From Vreelandella sulfidaeris (GTDB taxonomy: Bacteria; Pseudomonadota; Gammaproteobacteria; Pseudomonadales; Halomonadaceae): a stretch of DNA of 64,000 bases. The stretch lies in NCBI GenBank assembly GCA_007182875.1, contig AP019514.1, forward strand, positions 1,612,001-1,676,000, written 5' to 3'. The position numbers and the translations under genes were made by a program. Below, one piece after another: positions 1 through 11,072 of this stretch (its first letter is position 1; the number at the start of each line of letters is the position of its first letter). The notes beneath the pieces are model-generated. The model was not told where the DNA came from, made no database searches, and saw nothing but the letters and a program-made list of their open reading frames with translations.

Positions 1-1
1 A

Positions 2-673
2 TACAGCGCTATGGTATGCGCAGGTGTCTTGAGTTTTGCCGAAGGTGTTAATTTGGTACGCCAGCGGGGTGAAGCGATGCAGGAAGCGGTGCCCGCGGGA
101 GAAGGTGGCATGGCGGCTATCCTGGGACTTTCAGATGACTCGGTTGAAGCCGCCTGTGAAAAGGCTGCCCAAGGTGATGTTGTTTCTGCAGTCAACTACA
201 ATTCCCCGGGGCAAGTGGTTATAGCGGGTGCCAAAGCGGCCGTTGAACGAGCGATAACTGCTTGTCAGGAGGCGGGAGCCAAGCGCGCCATGGCTTTACC
301 CGTTTCAGTGCCTTCGCACTGTGCCCTGATGCGACCTGCTGCCGAGCGCTTGGCAGATGCCATGCAGGCCATTGAGCTACGGGCGCCACGCTATACAGTC
401 ATCCAAAATGTTGACGCTCAGGCTCATGCCGATACGGCTACACTGCGCACACGCCTAGTCGAGCAGCTTTACCAACCAGTGCGTTGGAGTGCTTGCGTTG
501 AGGCAATGGCAGACCAAGGTGTGGAAGTATTTATTGAGTGCGGGCCAGGAAAGGTGTTGACTGGCCTCAATAAGCGTATTGTGAAGGGTAGTAAGGGGTT
601 GGCTGTGAATGATCCTGATAGCCTGGATGCTGCGCTCGAACTAGCGCGTGAGACGTTGGTTGATAAGGCGTGA
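2..673 (+). CDS. fabD: Malonyl-CoA:ACP transacylase (partial, 5' end outside window)
   Basis: FabD transfers malonyl groups from CoA to acyl carrier protein, giving the extender unit for type II fatty acid synthesis in the cytoplasm. The reading frame is open from base 2, starting YSAMVCAGVLSF, which corresponds to the region just after the GHSLGEYSA catalytic-serine motif of the family. The nucleophile therefore lies upstream of the window. The catalytic histidine is visible in VSVPSHCALM, and the C-terminal VEVFIECGPGKVLTGL block is typical. About 223 residues are present of the usual ~310. It heads the fabD-fabG-acpP-fabF order, and fabG starts 58 bp downstream. The frame is intact within the window. 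Confidence 0.95.
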   Translation, partial: YSAMVCAGVLSFAEGVNLVRQRGEAMQEAVPAGEGGMAAILGLSDDSVEAACEKAAQGDVVSAVNYNSPGQVVIAGAKAAVERAITACQEAGAKRAMALPVSVPSHCALMRPAAERLADAMQAIELRAPRYTVIQNVDAQAHADTATLRTRLVEQLYQPVRWSACVEAMADQGVEVFIECGPGKVLTGLNKRIVKGSKGLAVNDPDSLDAALELARETLVDKA

Positions 674-731
674 CCAAGGATTGTTTTATTTCGCTATCCT
701 TGCTTGATTACCCGGTTAAAGGCAGAACGTT

Positions 732-1476
732 ATGACACAAGAACGTAGAGTTGCCCTGGTAACAGGGGCTAGTCGTGGTATTGGCCAGGCAATTGCACGT
801 GAACTCGGCCGTCAAGGCCGTATCGTGATTGGCACGGCGACCAGCGAAGCCGGTGCTGAGAAGATTGATGCTGATTTGCAGGAAAACGGCATTGAGGGAG
901 CCGGTCTATGTCTGAACGTGACCGACCAGGCCAGTATTGATAGCGTATTGAAAACCATTACTGAGCGCTTTGGTGCGCCGACTATTTTGGTTAACAATGC
1001 CGGTATCACGCGAGACAATTTGCTGATGCGTATGAAGGGAAGATGAGTGGGATTCTGTTATGGATACCAACTTAAAATCTGTCTATCGTGTCAGTAAGGC
1101 GTGTTTGCGGGGTATGACCAAGGCGCGTTTTGGGCGTATTGTGTCAATTAGCTCCGTAGTGGCAACCATGGGCAACCTGGGCCAAACTAACTATGCTGCA
1201 GCTAAGGCCGGTATGGAAGGTTTTAGCCGTGCGCTTGCTCGTGAGGTATCCTCGCGTGCCATTACGGTGAATGCGGTGGCCCCTGGCTTCATTGCTACCG
1301 ATATGACCGAAGCACTGCCTGAAGCGCAGCATGAAATGCTGCTAAAGCAAATTCCGTTGGCCCGTTTAGGGGCGCCGGAAGAGATCGCCGCAGCGGTGGG
1401 TTTCTTGACCAGTGATGCAGCAGGTTATATCACTGGTGAGACGCTACACGTTAATGGCGGTATGAATATGCGATGA
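732..1476 (+). CDS. fabG: 3-oxoacyl-ACP reductase FabG (one-base insertion)
   Basis: FabG is the NADPH-dependent beta-ketoacyl-ACP reductase of fatty acid elongation, a short-chain dehydrogenase. The nucleotide-binding [12 protein letters not shown] motif is near residues 12-23. NNAG lies near residue 90, and the catalytic Ser ([10 protein letters not shown]), Tyr and Lys (NYAAAKAG) follow. The frame breaks near 1038-1046: dropping one G from the GGG run in ATGAAGGGAAGATGAG restores [19 protein letters not shown] and a 247-residue protein, the family's normal size. I treat the break as a sequencing error. The gene lies between fabD and acpP in the usual cluster. Confidence 0.95.
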
Positions 1477-1600
1477 TGGCCTTAGGCTTGGCGGTTGCGT
1501 CGACCCAAGGGCGTCTATAAACTACCCCGCAGCTTTTGGCTTGCGGTTTCCAAATAGCTGGTTATCTAAAACGGCTAATGTGAACGACTGGAGTACGTTA

Positions 1601-1834
1601 ATGAGTACTATTGAAGAGCGCGTGAAGAAAGTTGTAGCAGAGCGCCTGAACGTTAAAGAAGAAGACATCCAGAACAGCTCTTCTTTTACAGAAGATTTGG
1701 GTGCTGATTCGCTCGACACCGTTGAGCTGGTAATGGCTTTGGAAGAGGAATTTGATACTGAAATTCCTGATGAAGAAGCTGAGAAGATCACCACGGTTCA
1801 AGAAGCTATCGATTACGTGAACGCCCACCAGTAA
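1601..1834 (+). CDS. acpP: Acyl carrier protein
   Basis: AcpP carries growing acyl chains on a 4'-phosphopantetheine arm during fatty acid synthesis. The ATG at 1601 gives the expected 77-residue acidic protein starting [12 protein letters not shown]; an upstream in-frame extension to 1541 does not match the family. The modified serine is Ser37 in the [13 protein letters not shown] motif. The matching 4'-phosphopantetheinyl transferase gene, acpS, also lies in this window at 43.2 kb. A 124 bp leader separates it from fabG and a hairpin terminator follows, so part of the transcript may end here before fabF. Confidence 0.98.
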   Translation: MSTIEERVKKVVAERLNVKEEDIQNSSSFTEDLGADSLDTVELVMALEEEFDTEIPDEEAEKITTVQEAIDYVNAHQ

Positions 1835-1891
1835 GGGCTGCGTCGATGCATCGAACCAGGGTGGGGTGCTAGTCTAGTCACCCGCCTTAAG

Positions 1892-1918
1892 AGCCGTCCT
1901 TTCGCAGGGCGGCTTTTT
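1892..1918 (+). terminator. Rho-independent terminator after acpP
   Basis: A 9 bp stem (AGCCGTCCT pairing with AGGGCGGCT, one G-T wobble) with a 5-base loop is followed by a run of five T. It sits 57 bp after the acpP stop and about 110 bp before fabF. It probably sets a high acpP to fabF transcript ratio, which is inference. Confidence 0.8.
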
Positions 1919-2030
1919 GCTTTGCTGCCACAATGCTTATAACGTTCAATCTCCGTTATACTGTTGACCAAATTTAAGCAGCAAATGACCCAAGTGGGTC
2001 GCGTCACCATGGATGCCTGGAGGAAAGCTG

Positions 2031-3270
2031 ATGGCACGGAAAAGGGTAGTGGTAACTGGGTTAGGCCTGGTGACCCCAGTGGGCAATAATGTAGATGAGT
2101 CGTGGGCAAATATTGTTGCTGGCAAAAGCGGTATTACACCTATTGATCACTTTGACACCAGCGGCTTTAACACCCGCTTTGGTGGGGCGATTAAGAACTT
2201 TGATATCAGCCCATATCTGAATCCTAAAGATGCTCGCAAGATGGATCTGTTTATTCAGTACGGAATGGCGGCGGGCGCCCAAGCGGTTGAAGATTCCGGT
2301 ATCGAATGTACTGAAGAGAATGCAGATCGCATCGGTGTGGCTATCGGCTCAGGCATTGGTGGCCTTCCCATGATTGAGCATAACCATAACGCGCTCAATA
2401 AAGGCGGTGCGCGAAAGGTGTCGCCATTCTTTGTGCCCGGCTCAATTATTAATATGATCTCAGGGAATATGGCGATTCAGCACGGCTTTAGGGGCCCCAA
2501 TATCGCTATCACCACCGCCTGTACGACAGGTACTCACAATATTGGTTATAGCGCACGCACCATTGCCTACGGTGATGCGGACGTCATGGTTTGTGGTGGT
2601 GCTGAGATGGCCACTACACCGTTAGGCCTAGGCGGTTTTTCTGCTGCTCGCGCACTCTCTACGCGTAACGATAACCCAGAAGCGGCAAGCCGTCCTTGGG
2701 ACACAGACCGCGATGGTTTTGTGTTGTCCGATGGCGCTGGCGTATTGGTGCTTGAAGAGTACGAGCATGCCAAGGCGCGCGGGGCTAACATCTACGCTGA
2801 GCTGGTTGGGTTTGGCATGAGCGATGATGCTTATCACATGACATCGCCGCCAGAAGATGGGCGTGGGGCAGCGCTCTCCATGCGCAACGCGATAAAAGAT
2901 GCCCAAGTTGATGTGTCAGAGGTTCACTACATCAATGCCCACGGCACTTCAACCGCGGCAGGCGATCTGGCAGAAAGTCGTGCTATCGAGAACGTACTGG
3001 GTGATGCAGCCAATAAAGTGGCAGTGAGCTCAACGAAATCGATGATCGGCCACTTACTAGGCGCTGCTGGCGCGGTAGAAGCGGTGTTTAGTATCCTGGC
3101 TATTCGTGATCAGATTGCACCGCCGACTATCAACCTGGATAACCCACAGGCAGGCTGTAACCTGGACTATGTACCGCATACCGCGCGGGATATGCGTATT
3201 GATATAGCGCTTTCCAACTCCCTTTGGCTTTGGTGGTACCAACGGCTCGCTGCTGTTTAAGAAAGTGTAG
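2031..3270 (+). CDS. fabF: 3-oxoacyl-ACP synthase II FabF (one-base insertion near C-terminus)
   Basis: FabF condenses malonyl-ACP with acyl-ACP. The start at 2031 ([19 protein letters not shown]) has an AGGA Shine-Dalgarno at 2020-2023; the in-frame ATG at 2013 lies upstream of this site and is less likely. The active-site Cys is in [15 protein letters not shown], the first His in [12 protein letters not shown], and the second in [15 protein letters not shown]. Near 3210 an extra C in AACTCCCTTTGG diverts the frame. Removing it restores the conserved [14 protein letters not shown] ending, a stop at 3268-3270 and a 412-residue protein. Without the correction the glycine-rich active-site loop would be lost, so the break is almost surely an error. 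Confidence 0.95.
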
Positions 3271-3275
3271 TTGGC

Positions 3276-4085
3276 GATGTTGCCACCCCTTTATCGAGCG
3301 ATCACCAAGTACCGTTTGATGATCGCGGGCTAGCCTACGGGGATGGTCTCTTTGAAACAGTACTGTTGCGCGCAGGCGTGCCAGTACTGTGGCGCTATCA
3401 CGTAGAGCGTTTGGCGAAAGGCTGTCAATGCCTCGGTATACCGTTACCTTGCCAGTCGGCACTGAACGCGACATGGCAGGGTAAACCCAGCGCAGAGTTG
3501 GAAGTACTCAAGTTGATACTGACTCGGGGCAGCGGCGGGCGTGGCTACGCTCAGCCAGAGCCGGTAACGCCGCGTTTACTCAGTCGTCGGGCGCCGTTTC
3601 AACCATCGGTGCAGCGCTGGCAACAGGGTGTAACGGTGCGGCTTTGTAACTTACGTCTTAGCCGCCAACCACGGTTGGCGGGGGTCAAGCACCTTAATCG
3701 GTTAGAAAACGTACTGGCCCGTCAAGAGTGGAGCGATGCCACTATTGCCGAAGGCGTGCTCACCGATAGCGAAGGCTTGGTTGTGGAAGCCACCAGTATG
3801 AATATTTTTGGCAGCAAGCGAGAGGTGTTTACGCCTAGGCTTGACCAGTGCGGCGTGGCTGGCACGCTGCGCGCTGGATTGATTGATAAAGGTGCCGTCG
3901 CCCAGGCTTCACTGCCGCTTGATCAATTCCCAGATGTCGAACGGCTATGGGTAGCAAACTCTGTCCAGGGCGTATGGCCAGTCACTACGCTGCTTGCAGC
4001 GGATGGCTCGTTGCTAAAGCGCTGGCCGGTGAACGAGCCTGACCCAATCCAGCGCTTGGCGCATCAGCTGTTAGGCTATGCCTAA
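3276..4085 (+). CDS. pabC: Aminodeoxychorismate lyase (start unclear)
   Basis: PabC splits 4-amino-4-deoxychorismate into p-aminobenzoate and pyruvate for folate synthesis. It is a PLP fold-type IV enzyme. The N-terminal block FDDRGLAYGDGLFETV, the ISRGSGGRGY-like TRGSGGRGYAQPEP block, the PLP lysine region VKHLNRLENVLARQ and the ATSMNIF motif are all present. The frame opens just after a stop at 3258-3260 and contains no ATG, GTG or TTG before the conserved block. An ATG at 3277 lies one frame away, so one base is probably missing between 3280 and 3330. The position after fabF and before mltG is the usual one in gammaproteobacteria. Confidence 0.88.
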   Translation, partial: DVATPLSSDHQVPFDDRGLAYGDGLFETVLLRAGVPVLWRYHVERLAKGCQCLGIPLPCQSALNATWQGKPSAELEVLKLILTRGSGGRGYAQPEPVTPRLLSRRAPFQPSVQRWQQGVTVRLCNLRLSRQPRLAGVKHLNRLENVLARQEWSDATIAEGVLTDSEGLVVEATSMNIFGSKREVFTPRLDQCGVAGTLRAGLIDKGAVAQASLPLDQFPDVERLWVANSVQGVWPVTTLLAADGSLLKRWPVNEPDPIQRLAHQLLGYA

Positions 4086-4132
4086 ACGTCGTTGTTCTTT
4101 GAGTTATCGCCGCGCAATTTTCTAGAGGTGTC

Positions 4133-5138
4133 ATGGTGAAACGGTTATTAACCGCTTTATTGGTTTTAGTAATAGTGGGTGCTGTAGGTGCTGCGGGCGG
4201 TTACTTCTATTGGCAGAACCGATTAGAATCGCCGCTTACACTTGAAGAGCCAACGCTTTACCAAGTGCCTTCTGGCGCAGGGTTCAATCAAGTGGTGGCG
4301 GAGTTAGAAGCTCAGGGCATACTGGAAGATGCCTGGGCGTTTCGCCTATTAGCGCGGGTTGAGCCTGAGCGGGTGCCGCGTCTGCGTACTGGCGAATATC
4401 AACTACCGCCGGATATGAGCGGACTGGAAATGATGGCGCTGTTGGGCAGTAATAACGTGGTCACTTACCCACTGACGATTCCGGAGGGTGGACTTTTCGC
4501 CAGATGCGCGACTTGCTTAATGCGGCGCCGAAACTTGAGCACCGCACGGCTGATTTGAGCGACGAAGAGGTGATGGCGCTACTCGACCGAGAAGGCACTT
4601 TTCCGGAAGGCTGGTTTTCCCGGATACCTATCGTTACCACCTGGGGATGAGCGATGTCGATATTCTGCGTCAGTCGCTTGAGCGAATGGAGCGGATGGTC
4701 GATGAAGTGTGGGAACAGCGCGCCGACGACCTAACCATTGATTCGCCCTATGAGGCGTTGATCATGGCTTCTTTGATTGAACGCGAAACCGGTGCGCCGG
4801 AGGAGCGGCGCGAGATTGCCGGGGTGTTTAAGCGCCGCATGGAGCAAGGGATGCGCTTACAAACAGACCCGACGATTATTTATGGTATGGGCGAGCGCTA
4901 TGAAGGGCGCATTACCCGTGCCGATCTGCGCGAAGCCACACCTTACAATACCTACGTGATTGATGGGATTCCGCCCACGCCGATTGCTCTGCCGGGGCGC
5001 GCTTCGCTAGAAGCGGCGGTAAACCCGCTCCCCGGCGAAACGCTTTATTTTGTCTCCCGTGGCGATGGCACGCATCACTTCTCGCGCACGTTGCGGGAGC
5101 ATAATAATGCCGTCAATCGCTATATTCGCAACCGGTAA
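4133..5138 (+). CDS. mltG: Endolytic murein transglycosylase MltG (two frame breaks)
   Basis: MltG is an inner-membrane lytic transglycosylase that cuts nascent glycan strands and so limits their length. An N-terminal membrane segment (residues about 3-25, rich in Leu, Val, Ala and Gly) is followed by a LysM-like region and the YceG domain. The catalytic glutamate lies in ASLIERETGAPEERREIAG, and LQTDPTIIYGMG and YNTYVIDGIPPTPI are conserved. One T is missing near 4490 (PEGWTFRQMRDLL when restored) and another near 4615 in a T run (PEGWFFPDTYRYHLG when restored). The repaired protein is about 335 residues, as expected. It stands directly before tmk, the usual neighbour. Confidence 0.93.
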
Positions 5139-5158
5139 TAGCCATGACCCATCATCAC

Positions 5159-5194
5159 AGTCATCACCTTAGTTATCAGCCCAGTTATCACCAT
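5159..5194 (+). repeat. 12-bp imperfect tandem repeat, three copies
   Basis: The mltG-tmk gap contains AGTCATCACCTT, AGTTATCAGCCC and AGTTATCACCAT head to tail, directly before the tmk ribosome-binding site (AGTAAGGAAGC). The repeat is imperfect. Confidence 0.6.
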
Positions 5195-5199
5195 AGTAA

Positions 5200-6839
<1,640 letters not shown>

Positions 6840-6907
6840 CTGCGACAGTATTTTCCATTGCGTTCTTATCTTAACGCGCTTACTTACGGCAATGCAGCGA
6901 GGTCGTC

Positions 6908-7239
6908 ATGGCAGCTCAAAAGCGCTCTCTTACCGTTCCCGATGTGCCGACACTGCTCTCAGCGTATATGCCATTTCTGGATCGCGGGGGATTTTTGTTC
7001 CCACGCAGACCCCTTACGCGCTTGGCCAGCAAGTATTCTTATTGCTGACACTACCGGGTGAAAGTGAACGCCTCTCGATCACCGGGCAGGTGGTATGGGT
7101 CTCACCCGAGGGTGTTAGTGGTCGCCGTATGCCAGGCATTGGCCTACATTTTAGCCAACAAGATTATCCTGTACGTGATCGTATCGAAACGCTGCTTGCC
7201 GGACAATTAGATAAAGCAGCCCCGTCGTTCACGCTTTGA
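6908..7239 (+). CDS. pilZ: Type IV pilus protein PilZ (one-base deletion)
   Basis: PilZ is a small cytoplasmic protein needed for type IV pilus assembly. The start at 6908 gives MAAQKRSLTVPDV. A missing T in the T run near 6992 must be restored to read DRGGIFVPTQTPYALGQQ, giving about 110 residues. The VVWVSPEGVSGRRMPGIGL region resembles the founding PilZ proteins. The RxxxR and (D/N)xSxxG motifs of cyclic-di-GMP-binding PilZ domains are not visible, so ligand binding is doubtful, as for the Pseudomonas PilZ. Identity is supported by the holB-pilZ-tatD order. Confidence 0.88.
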
Positions 7240-7309
7240 ATAAAACCGTCGCTTACGCTTTGCAGTCAATGCCCATTGCGTTGGTGACCTATCTGTTGTC
7301 GAGACCTGC

Positions 7310-8169
7310 ATGTTTGTCGATTCACACTGTCATTTAGATCGTTTATCCGAGCAGACTCACGGCGGGGATATCGCCGCCACCCTAGACGCTGCGCGCGCTG
7401 CCCACGTTAGTCAGTTTCTTGCTGTAGCCGTCACCTTGGATGATATGCCGCAACTGGCGGCCATCGCTCGTGCGCATCACGATGTGGTGATCTCTGCTGG
7501 CTTACATCCCTTACATAGCGCTGGAAAAATAGTACTGAGAAACATGGCAGCGGGAGCGAGCCCAGCGTTGCGGATATAAAAGAGGCTGCCGAACAGTATG
7601 GCGCGGTAGCCATCGGCGAAACTGGTCTGGACTACCACTACCGGGACAGCGTGCCGGTAGAATTGCAGCATGAGCGTTTCAAGCGCCATCTGATCGCTGC
7701 ACGTGAATTGGAACTGCCGGTGATTGTTCATACCCGGGAGGCTAAAGAAGAAACGCTGGCCCTGTTGCGTGAATATAGCGACCCTCGAGTGGGCGGTGTA
7801 TTACACTGCTTTACTGAAGACTTGGCGATGGCCCGGGAAGCAGTGCGGCTGGGCTTTTATATTTCGCTATCGGGTATTATCACTTTTCGCAACGCCGCTC
7901 CGTTGCGAGAGCTAGCCCGCCAACTGCCGCTGGATCGCCTGCTGATTGAGACCGATAGTCCTTATCTTGCCCCTGTTCCTTATCGCGGCAAGCCAAACGA
8001 GCCTGCTTGGGTAGTGGAAGTGGCAGAGTGCATCGCTCAAGAGCGGGGGATCAGTGTTGACGAAGTTGCCATGCAAACGACCGTCAACTTTTATCAGCTC
8101 TTTCGTGCCGCCGCTCCTGATGCTCCGGAACATGTTAAAGAGGCATTGGTACAGTCAGGGCTTTTATAG
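7310..8169 (+). CDS. tatD: TatD family metal-dependent deoxyribonuclease (one-base deletion)
   Basis: TatD-family enzymes are metal-dependent TIM-barrel hydrolases with DNase activity in studied members. The metal ligands appear in order: MFVDSHCHLD at the N-terminus, the glutamate in IGETGLDYHY, the histidine in VIVHTREA, HCFTEDL, and the aspartate in LIETDSPYLAPVPYRG. One A is missing from the A run near 7525, which ends the first part early. After restoration the protein is about 286 residues, a little over the usual 260. It follows pilZ by 70 bp. Confidence 0.92.
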
Positions 8170-8208
8170 CCTGATGTGCGTTGAATACGCTCAAGCGAGG
8201 TGGGCGAG

Positions 8209-8781
8209 ATGAATATTGATAGATTGCTGCAGCAACGCGACGAAGAGAAAGGACTTGCAGGCGCTATCCCTCCACTTGATCAGTGGCAACCTCCTCTTTC
8301 TGGCGATATGAACCTACGAATTCACGCCGATGGTAGCTGGTGGCACGAAGGCCGGCCATTTGCCCGTCCTAAGGTGGCGCGCTTATTGGCGTCTCTGCTG
8401 CGTCATGACGAAGATGGTTACTGCTTAGTGACGCCAGTAGAGCGCTGGCGGATAGAGGTTGAAGATCTGCCGCTAGTCGCAGTAGAGGCTGACTTTCGTG
8501 ATGGGGCCTGGTGGTTCACCACGCAGTTTGATGATGTCATTCGCCTGGATGGCGAGCATCCACTTTCTATCACCTTAACGCCACAAGGTGAAGCGGTGCC
8601 GCAATTGCCGTTGCGTTTCGGGCTGGCTGCACGTCTGCATCGTAATGTTTATTATCAGCTGGTCGAGGCTGCAGAAACCCGTGAGGTAGACAACGGTGTG
8701 ACTGAAGTTGGGCTGATGAGTGCCGGGCAGTGGTTTGCGCTAGGCCAACTTGATGATGAATCTTTAGGCGAGGCGCCGTGA
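8209..8781 (+). CDS. DUF1285 family protein
   Basis: This intact frame of about 190 residues matches my recollection of the DUF1285 family, a two-domain beta-rich cytoplasmic protein of unknown role. It has tryptophan-rich blocks (GSWWHEGRPFARPKVARLLASLL and DFRDGAWWFTTQFDD, shown here only as landmarks). I chose the ATG at 8209 because GAGG at 8197-8200 lies 8 bases upstream; a GTG at 8200 is in frame but overlaps that site. The helicase gene starts inside its last codons (4 bp overlap), so the two are probably co-translated. Confidence 0.75.
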   Translation: MNIDRLLQQRDEEKGLAGAIPPLDQWQPPLSGDMNLRIHADGSWWHEGRPFARPKVARLLASLLRHDEDGYCLVTPVERWRIEVEDLPLVAVEADFRDGAWWFTTQFDDVIRLDGEHPLSITLTPQGEAVPQLPLRFGLAARLHRNVYYQLVEAAETREVDNGVTEVGLMSAGQWFALGQLDDESLGEAP

Positions 8782-10988
8782 AGCTGACTGCTGAACAGCA
8801 AGCCGTTGTGAATCACGCAGACGGCCATGCGCGTGTGGCGGCGGTAGCGGGAGCAGGTAAAACCACCACTATGGCCGCTCGGGTGCTGCACCTGTTGGCC
8901 TGCGATGTGCCGCCAAAGCGTATTTTGGTGCTGATGTTTAACCGCTCGGCCAAAGATGACTTTCAACGTCGCTTGGCGTCTATGGCGTCTACCGGACAGG
9001 CGCTGCCCGATGTACGCACTTTTCACTCGCTGGGACATCGCTTAACCCAGAGCTTTTGCCGCTGGGGCGCTCGCGCCGCGCCGATTATTATCCGCAGATT
9101 GGCAGTTGGAGCGACTGCTTCGCCAGGCGAGTCTCAATGTGCTGCGTGATGCTGTTGAGCGTCGTGACGCTGCCGTGGAGGGGGAAAGGCTTGAAGCCTT
9201 AGCGCACTTCTGCGGCTTGGTGAAGGCGGAGATGATCACTCCGGAAGCACTTTACGAGCGACTCAATTTCGACCCGGATACCGACTATTTCCCGGCGGCC
9301 TTTGCCGAGGCGGAACGGCTATTAGAGGCGGAAGGGATGATGACTTATGCTGACTTACTCTATCGTCCTCTTCAGGTACTAGAGCTGATAGCGCCCTACG
9401 GGCTCGCGTTGAAGGCTTTCTGGATCATGTCATTATTGATGAATACCAGGATATTAACGCCGCTCAGCAGCGCCTTTTATCCGTGTTGGTAGGTAATCGT
9501 GCCGAGGTAATGGCTGTCGGCGATGCCAACCAGTGTATTTATGAGTGGCGTGGCGCTAAGCCCGATACCATGCTGGAAAACTTTATCGCCACTTTTGGTG
9601 ACGCTACCGACTATCCGCTATCAACGACTTTTCGTCATGGTCACGCTTTGGCGCTTGCTGCTAATCATGCCATTGCCGCCAATCAGCGTCGCCCCAACCA
9701 GCTATGTCTCGCGGCAGCCAATAATCCAGAGACACGCGTCTCAGTGGGGCAGGGTAGCCGCTTGTTACTCGATGCATTGATCGATTGGCAGGCCCAAGGA
9801 CGGGCTTTTAACGAGGCCAGTTTGCTAGTGCGTAGCTGGGCGCTGTCGGTGCCTTTTCAACTGGCGTTATTGCAGGCGGGCATCCCTTTTCGGCTTCAGC
9901 GAGAGGATCGTTTTGTATTTCGGCTGCCGTTAGTACAGGCTCTGGCAGGGTATTTGAAAATGTCGCGCCGTCCTGGCCTGCTTCGCGATCCGCAGCAACT
10001 CTTATTGCTGCTTTCTCAGCCGACCCCCTTCGTTGCTCGTGAACGGCTACAGCGTTTAGCCCACCAACTAGCGGCTACCCAGCAATGGCCTGAGCGGCAT
10101 GATCCAGTCTTGACGGAATTAAAGCCAATCCAGCGACGTACGCTAAAAAAAACGTTGGGTATTGCTATGCGAGTTGCCCCAATTGAGTGCATGGCCACCT
10201 GCCAAGCTATTAAGGCATGTGGTGGAAAGCATCGAGGCGGAGAAAACGCTCAAACGCGCAGCCGCGCGCCGCGACAAAGGCGAAGAGGACGTTCGTTTAC
10301 TTGACGTGCTAATTGAACAAGCGCAAAGCGTGCACGACCCCGACGCCTTTATCGAATTACTTGAGCGTCCGGTAGAGAATCAGGCCGGTGGCATACTCAT
10401 TAGTACGGTGCACGGTGCCAAAGGGCTTGAGTGGCCATTGGTAGCCGTTGCAGGCGTCAATGAAGAGGATTTCCCTCACTATAGCCGCGATAATCCGCTT
10501 AGCGATGAGCGCTTGGAAGAGGAGCGGCGGCTTTTTTACGTAGCCATAACGCGTGCTCAAGAGCAGCTATTAGTGCTCCATGATGGGGCGTGCACCGTCC
10601 TAGTCGCTTTATTGCTGAGAGCGCCTGGCAAGACAGCATGCGTGTCGCCGCTTGTTTAGCGAGTTCCAGCGTGCCAACGGCTTCGTTAAAGGTTACCTCG
10701 GTTGAGCTGGTAAAACGCTATTTAGATCGGCTTGGACGTGATGATATTGTGCTTGCAGCGGCGCAAGTTGAAGAGGCCAAAGTGGTTTATTCAGCCAACA
10801 CAACTTTTTACCCTGGTCAGCGGCTACATCATGCAGTGTTTGGTGAGGGTGAAGTGGCTGCGGTAGAGGGAAATGCAAGCGATCCGGTGATTGATGTGCG
10901 CTTTGACCAGGCTGGTCGCAGGCGGCTTATTGCCCGTCGTGCCCCTATTGAATTGTTAGAAGGCTCACAAAGCGCGCTACATTCTTAG
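8778..10988 (+). CDS. UvrD/Rep-type superfamily 1 DNA helicase (four frame breaks)
   Basis: This is a 3'-5' superfamily 1A DNA helicase by motif content. Motif I is AAVAGAGKTTTMAAR near residue 25, motif Ia is FNRSAKDDFQRRL, motif II is IIDEYQDINAAQQ, motif III is GDANQCIYEWRGA, motif IV/V is ISTVHGAKGLEWP, and motif VI is RRLFYVAITRAQEQL. A C-terminal module (HHAVFGEGEVAAVEG) resembles the Tudor-like tail of PcrA. Breaks lie near 9065 (extra base), 9398 (missing), 10150 (extra A in an 8-A run) and 10586 (missing G). The corrected length is about 736 residues. The sequence is not close enough to UvrD or Rep for me to name it. It overlaps the DUF1285 gene. Confidence 0.85.
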
Positions 10989-11014
10989 CGTATGAGATGG
11001 GCGTTAAAGGGGAG

Positions 11015-11061
11015 AACGTTACGGCTAGTCAGAACGGTTGCTCTCTTTTAGCCGTAACGTT
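11015..11061. repeat. 13-bp perfect inverted repeat between convergent genes
   Basis: AACGTTACGGCTA at 11015-11027 is repeated exactly as its reverse complement at 11049-11061, with a 21-base loop. It sits in the 84 bp between the convergent helicase and ETF-QO genes, so a two-way transcription terminator is plausible, though neither side has a strong T run. Confidence 0.6.
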
Positions 11062-11072
11062 AATGCTGCTTC

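Noticed and set aside
10140..10165. Possible programmed frameshifting at A runs (helicase at 10.15 kb, lepA at 38.2 and 38.87 kb)
   Set aside because: The same kind of break occurs in C, G and T runs and outside runs, in about forty genes, in both directions. Random sequence error explains all of them.
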